Part shown: one piece after another, positions 61,052 to 64,000 of the stretch
Layout of the letters: every line of letters begins with the position of its first letter
How positions within the stretch are numbered: the stretch's first letter is position 1
DNA from: CAVWNR01 sp963756525
GTDB lineage: Bacteria > Actinomycetota > Actinomycetes > Mycobacteriales > Jatrophihabitantaceae
Assembly: GCA_963756525.1 (NCBI GenBank)
Contig: CAVWNR010000006.1
Location: forward strand, 186,001 to 250,000
Length of the DNA: 64,000 nt
Direction: 5' to 3'
Notes under the pieces: model-generated
Told to the model about the DNA's origin: nothing
The model's database searches: none
The model's input: the letters and a program-made list of their open reading frames with translations, nothing else
Program-made: the position numbers and the translations under genes

Positions 61052-61129
61052 ACGACCCTTCAAGACCTCAGCCCGCACCGCTCCATCGGCCACGACCCAC
61101 ACCACGCAAAATTTGCACTTACGCACGGA

Positions 61130-61516
61130 TCAGCGGAGATCACGCCGCAGCGGATGGCCCTCCGGCACCTCCACCAGCACGATCCGGACACCGTCCGGAT
61201 CGGCGAGCCACATCTCGATCAGGCCCCACGGCTCCCGCTGCGGCGGCCGCAACACCGCGACATCCGCGTCGCGCAGCCGCGCGTACTCCGCGGCTACGTC
61301 GCGGACCTGCAGCCAAATCGCGGTGGTGCCGGACGGCTCGCCAGCGGAACTGCCGGAAACCTCCAGCAGGCCCTGCCCGGCGAACAAGACCAGACCGGGA
61401 TCGGCGGGCGGACCGAACTCGCGGTAGACGGCGAGCCCGAGGACGTCGCGATAGAACCGGCGGCTGCGATCACGGTCGCTCGGGCGGATCAGCAGCCTGC
61501 TGCCGAGGACCTCCAC
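61130..61516 (-). CDS. VOC-family (glyoxalase/bleomycin-resistance) protein
   Basis: 128 residues with two beta-alpha-beta-beta-beta units: RLLIRPSDRDRSRRFYRDVLGL and IWLQVRDVAAEYARLRDADVAVL, ending in IEMWLADPDGVRIVLVEVPEG. The metal-ligand positions (Arg or His near residue 8, Glu near 50, Glu near 107) are partly kept (LLEVSG, GLIEMW). Such small VOC proteins are metalloenzymes or ligand-binding resistance proteins; no substrate can be named. GTG is the start. It is convergent with the ferritin-like gene and just downstream of the DUF3107 gene (14 bp). Confidence 0.87.
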   Translation of the reverse strand: MEVLGSRLLIRPSDRDRSRRFYRDVLGLAVYREFGPPADPGLVLFAGQGLLEVSGSSAGEPSGTTAIWLQVRDVAAEYARLRDADVAVLRPPQREPWGLIEMWLADPDGVRIVLVEVPEGHPLRRDLR

Positions 61517-61530
61517 CGGATCAGCAGCGT

Positions 61531-61758
61531 TCAGCCGGCGACGAAGCCGACCCGTCGCACGTCGGACTGGGCGATCTCGACGTACGCGACGAGGTTGGCC
61601 GGCACGATCACCCGCCGGCCCTTCTCGTCGGTGAGGGCGAGCTGACCGTCGACGCTTTTCAGCGCCGCGCTGACGAGCGCCTCGACGTCGTCCGGGGTCT
61701 GCGAGCTCTCGACCACGATCTCGCGTGGAGTGTGCAGCACGCCGATCTTGACCTCCAC
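61531..61758 (-). CDS. DUF3107 protein (Rv3208A/TB9.4-like)
   Basis: 75 residues. VEVKIGVLHTPREIVVESSQ, LTDEKGRRVIVPANLVAYVE and a C-terminal VRRVGFVAG are diagnostic for the small DUF3107 family found in all actinobacteria; function unknown. AGGAGG sits seven bases before the GTG, which clearly sets this start over the longer frame open to 61857. Order TetR-DUF3107 equals mycobacterial Rv3208-Rv3208A. It is probably cotranscribed with the TetR gene 106 bp upstream and the VOC gene downstream. Confidence 0.92.
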   Translation of the reverse strand: MEVKIGVLHTPREIVVESSQTPDDVEALVSAALKSVDGQLALTDEKGRRVIVPANLVAYVEIAQSDVRRVGFVAG

Positions 61759-61864
61759 GCCGGAGCCTCCTGCAGTGACGTCGCGGTATCGCCGTCCACG
61801 GTAGTCGAGCACACGCCGCGCCGGCTCCTGCCCGGGCTGCGCCGACAGCGAAAACAACGTCGGC

Positions 61865-62485
61865 TCAGCCGTGCAGGGGAAACGTCGATATGCCCCGCCA
61901 CACCAGGATTTCCAGCAGCCGAACCGCGACCTCTTTCGACACCGGCCGGTCGCTGTCCAGCCACCAGCGCGCGACCATCTGCCCGGCGCCGGTCAGCGCC
62001 ACAGCGAGCAGCTCGGCGCTGGGGCGGTCGAGGCCGGTGTCGGCCGCGACCGTGTCGGCGACCGCCTGCCGGATCGCCTCGTCGGCGCGCTCGACCCGCT
62101 CCCGCACGGCCGGCTCGTTGCCGAGGTCGGTCTCGAAGATCAGCCGAAACGCGCCCGGGGTAGCGTCCGCGCCGTCGATGAAGTCGAAGTAGGCCGAGAG
62201 CACGCCGTGGATGCGTTCCTGGTTGTCGTCGGTGCGCTCGAGGGCCTGCGTGATGGCGCTGACCAGGGCATCGACCTGCACATCGAGCAGGGCGAGATAC
62301 AACTCGAGCTTGCCGGGAAAGTGCTGGTACAGCACGGGTTTCGAGACGCCGGCCCGATCGGCGATGCTGTCCATCGCCGCAGCGTGGTAGCCGTGGGCGA
62401 CGAAGACCTCTTGGGCCGCGGCCAGCAACTGCTTGCGCCGTGCCGGGCGTGGCAGCCTGCTGCCCCTTGCCGCCTGCATCGCCAT
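61865..62485 (-). CDS. TetR-family transcriptional regulator (Rv3208-like)
   Basis: 206 residues. The TetR helix-turn-helix is at about 18-64 (RKQLLAAAQEVFVAHGYHAA, MDSIADRAGVSKPVLYQHFP), followed by a helical ligand/dimer domain with RLIFETDLGNEPAVRERVER. Its place before DUF3107 matches Rv3208, a TetR regulator in mycobacteria that is linked to envelope lipid control. ATG 62485 is chosen because AAGGAG is seven bases upstream; ATG 62479 is close by. Ligand unknown. The next gene upstream, the LigD-type polymerase, is on the same strand 31 bp away. Confidence 0.93.
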   Translation of the reverse strand: MAMQAARGSRLPRPARRKQLLAAAQEVFVAHGYHAAAMDSIADRAGVSKPVLYQHFPGKLELYLALLDVQVDALVSAITQALERTDDNQERIHGVLSAYFDFIDGADATPGAFRLIFETDLGNEPAVRERVERADEAIRQAVADTVAADTGLDRPSAELLAVALTGAGQMVARWWLDSDRPVSKEVAVRLLEILVWRGISTFPLHG

Positions 62486-62516
62486 CGGCCGGCTCCTTCG
62501 CGGTCCGCGGCGAATC

Positions 62517-63443
62517 CTACCCGCGAGTAGCCTGCGGGGCCCGGAGCCGGGCGCGCACAGCGTCCTCCAGCGTGGGCGCGAACAGGTCACCGTCGTCGAC
62601 CACACGGGCTAGCACGTCCGCCGCGACGAAGTGCAACGGCGGCCCCGCTGCGACCTCGTCCCAGGTCAGCGGCGTCGAGACGGTGGGCTCGGCGCGGGCG
62701 CGCAGCGAGTACGGCGCGACGGTCGTCTTGGCCGGGTTGTTCTGGCTCCAGTCGACGAACACCTTGCCGTGTCGCAGATTCTTCGCCATCCGCGAGACGA
62801 CGAGCTTCGGCTGCTCGCCCTCGAGCCTGATGGCGACGGCCTGCGCGTACGCCGAGGTCAGCTCGGCGTCGGAAACCTCCACCGCCGCGCTCACCTGCAT
62901 GCCCTTGGATCCGGAGGTCTTCGCGACCGGCTCCAGTCCCTCGTCGACGAGCAGCTCCCGCAGTAGCAGCGCCACCTCGCAGCACTGGGCGATGTCGGCC
63001 GGCGCGCCCGGGTCGAGGTCGAAGACGATCAGATCCGTGCGCGGCTTGCGCGCGCGGCGCGGCAGGTGCCACTGCGGGACGTGCAGCTCGATCGCCGCGA
63101 GATTGGCCAGCCACACCAGGGTGGCGAGCTCCTCGACGACGACGAAGTCGATGCGCTCGCGGTTCATCGTCGAGCCGGGCACCGGCAAGTTCACCGTGCG
63201 CACCCAGCTCGGCGTGCCCCGAGCGGCGTTCTTCTCGAAGAAGAACGGCCCGTCGACACCGTTCGGATAGCGCTTCACGGTCAACGGGCGCTCGGCCAGG
63301 TGAGGCAGCAGCACAGGCGCGACCCGCGTGTAGTAGTCGATCATCTCACCCTTGGTGAACCCGGTCTGCGGATAGAGCACCTTCTGCAGGTTCGACAGCG
63401 TCAGCCGCCGTCCCTCCACCTCGACCGTCACGCGGTCAGCCAT
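62517..63443 (-). CDS. LigD-type DNA repair polymerase/primase (PolDom)
   Basis: 308 residues of the archaeo-eukaryotic primase superfamily. VEGRRLTLSNLQKVLYPQTG, YYTRVAPVLLPHLAERPLTV, RYPNGVDGPFFFEKNA and the catalytic Asp pair in IVFDLDPG, plus KTSGSKGMQV and LVVSRMAKNLRHGKVFVDW, identify the LigD polymerase domain of bacterial non-homologous end joining. Here it is a separate protein, as in many actinobacteria, and not fused to ligase and phosphoesterase as in mycobacterial LigD. The ATG overlaps the end of the ligase gene by 8 nt, so the two are made together. No Ku gene is in the window. Confidence 0.95.
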   Translation of the reverse strand: MADRVTVEVEGRRLTLSNLQKVLYPQTGFTKGEMIDYYTRVAPVLLPHLAERPLTVKRYPNGVDGPFFFEKNAARGTPSWVRTVNLPVPGSTMNRERIDFVVVEELATLVWLANLAAIELHVPQWHLPRRARKPRTDLIVFDLDPGAPADIAQCCEVALLLRELLVDEGLEPVAKTSGSKGMQVSAAVEVSDAELTSAYAQAVAIRLEGEQPKLVVSRMAKNLRHGKVFVDWSQNNPAKTTVAPYSLRARAEPTVSTPLTWDEVAAGPPLHFVAADVLARVVDDGDLFAPTLEDAVRARLRAPQATRG

Positions 63444-64000
63444 CGCGGGTGACCTCCCTGGGCTCTTTGTCGTCGCGGATGCGCAGGAATACCGGATGGC
63501 GAAGCCGGCCGTCGGCAGCCCAGTGCGTGAAGGACACCTCGACCACAACCCTCGGTTCGACCCATGTCGCGACCCGTCCGGGCGACGGCGGCGGCGGCTG
63601 CGCGAGGACGCTCTGGCTGCGGACCACCAACCGTCGCTGCAGTGCGCTCGCCACCCGCTGCGCCAAGCCGCTGCCCACCTTCCCGGCGAACGCCGGCTCG
63701 CCGTCCTCGTCGAAGTAGCCGACCAGCAACGAACTAAGTACACCGGGCGTCGATGCGTTGGCCTCCCAGCCGAGCACGACGAACTCGCCGCGCCGGACGA
63801 ACTTCACCTTCAGCCAGTTCGCCGAGCGATGCCCCGGGTGATAGCTGCTCGAGAGCCGCTTGGCCATCACGCCCTCCAGCCCGTGCTCCCGGGCGGCCGC
63901 CTCGGTGGCCGGACCGTCGTCGAACGCCGGGCTGGTCGTCCATTGCCGATAGTCCGCGCAAAGGCGTTGCAGCGTCGCGCGGCGCTCGGCGAGCGGGCGC
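63436..64000 (-). CDS. ATP-dependent DNA ligase, C-terminal part (5' end beyond window)
   Basis: The last 187 codons of a LigC/LigD-type ligase. EGVMAKRLSSSYHPGHRSAN carries nucleotidyltransferase motif IV (EGVMAK), WLKVKFVRR is motif V, and the remaining 120 residues are the OB-fold (FVVLGWEANASTPGVLSSLL, VGSGLAQRVASAL, WVEPRVVVEVSFTHWA with motif VI area). The frame stays open to the window edge, reading RPLAERRATLQRL, so the adenylation lysine motif lies outside. It overlaps the polymerase gene, forming a split LigD module for double-strand break repair. Confidence 0.93.
   Translation of the reverse strand, partial: RPLAERRATLQRLCADYRQWTTSPAFDDGPATEAAAREHGLEGVMAKRLSSSYHPGHRSANWLKVKFVRRGEFVVLGWEANASTPGVLSSLLVGYFDEDGEPAFAGKVGSGLAQRVASALQRRLVVRSQSVLAQPPPPSPGRVATWVEPRVVVEVSFTHWAADGRLRHPVFLRIRDDKEPREVTRDG

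Overview
The window is one continuous stretch of very GC-rich, densely coded DNA from an actinobacterium. Three things point there. It carries actinobacterial marker genes: a WhiB regulator, the fused F420 enzyme FbiC, mtrA-mtrB-lpqB, an ESX/type VII EccC with a WXG100 protein, and a split LigD-type repair ligase and polymerase. Its gene order matches two blocks of the Mycobacterium tuberculosis chromosome: whiB2, Rv3259, Rv3258c, manB, SIS protein, manA, sahH, mtrA, mtrB, lpqB, comF, hpf, secA1; and rhlE, ferritin-like protein, DUF3107, TetR. Many genes start with GTG or TTG and appear leaderless. The combination suggests a non-mycobacterial lineage (Frankiales, Jatrophihabitans or Nakamurella-like); this is inference. 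No tRNA, rRNA, CRISPR, complete insertion sequence or prophage was seen.

Layout. 1-9.3 kb: amino-acid handling (ABC ATPase fragment, DAO-family oxidase, FAD/Fe-S dehydrogenase, DapC-like aminotransferase, ALDH7-type dehydrogenase with a divergent LysR regulator). 9.3-14.1 kb: PRC-barrel protein, 6-phosphogluconate dehydrogenase, FbiC. 14.2-20.8 kb: WhiB and the mannose-phosphate block (manB, Trm112-like, SIS protein, CDF transporter, manA). 20.8-26.4 kb: SBP56 protein plus a membrane partner, a MerR domain running in frame into S-adenosylhomocysteine hydrolase, two decayed genes and a secreted SGNH hydrolase. 26.5-37.4 kb: acyl-ACP desaturase, mtrA-mtrB-lpqB, comF, hpf, a double GNAT protein and secA. 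37.6-46.9 kb: surface and LysM proteins, SAF/CpaE-like pair, a wax-ester-synthase remnant, patatin, and P5C dehydrogenase. 46.9-51.7 kb: a frameshifted FHA-EccC facing a WXG100 gene across an inverted pair of DnaA boxes. 51.7-64 kb: NUDIX, PHP, RecB-like nuclease, DUF2236, hydrolase, PQQ-like propeller, DEAD-box helicase, ferritin-like protein, VOC, DUF3107, TetR, and LigD-type polymerase and ligase (truncated by the window edge).

The most unusual signal is a set of tiny reading frames placed directly before real genes and joined to them by four-base stop/start overlaps (ATGA, GTGA or TTGA). The clearest case is nine tandem 32-bp units between the Trm112-like and SIS genes. Each unit holds a Shine-Dalgarno-like GGAG, a start codon and an 11-codon frame whose TGA overlaps the next ATG. 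Related single cassettes sit before manB, the DUF3499 gene, the CDF transporter, mtrB and a Gly-rich membrane protein. Several other genes have a three-codon frame starting exactly 8 nt upstream. This looks like MIRU-type mobile or expanding start-site cassettes that keep translation coupled, possibly as a way of tuning expression.
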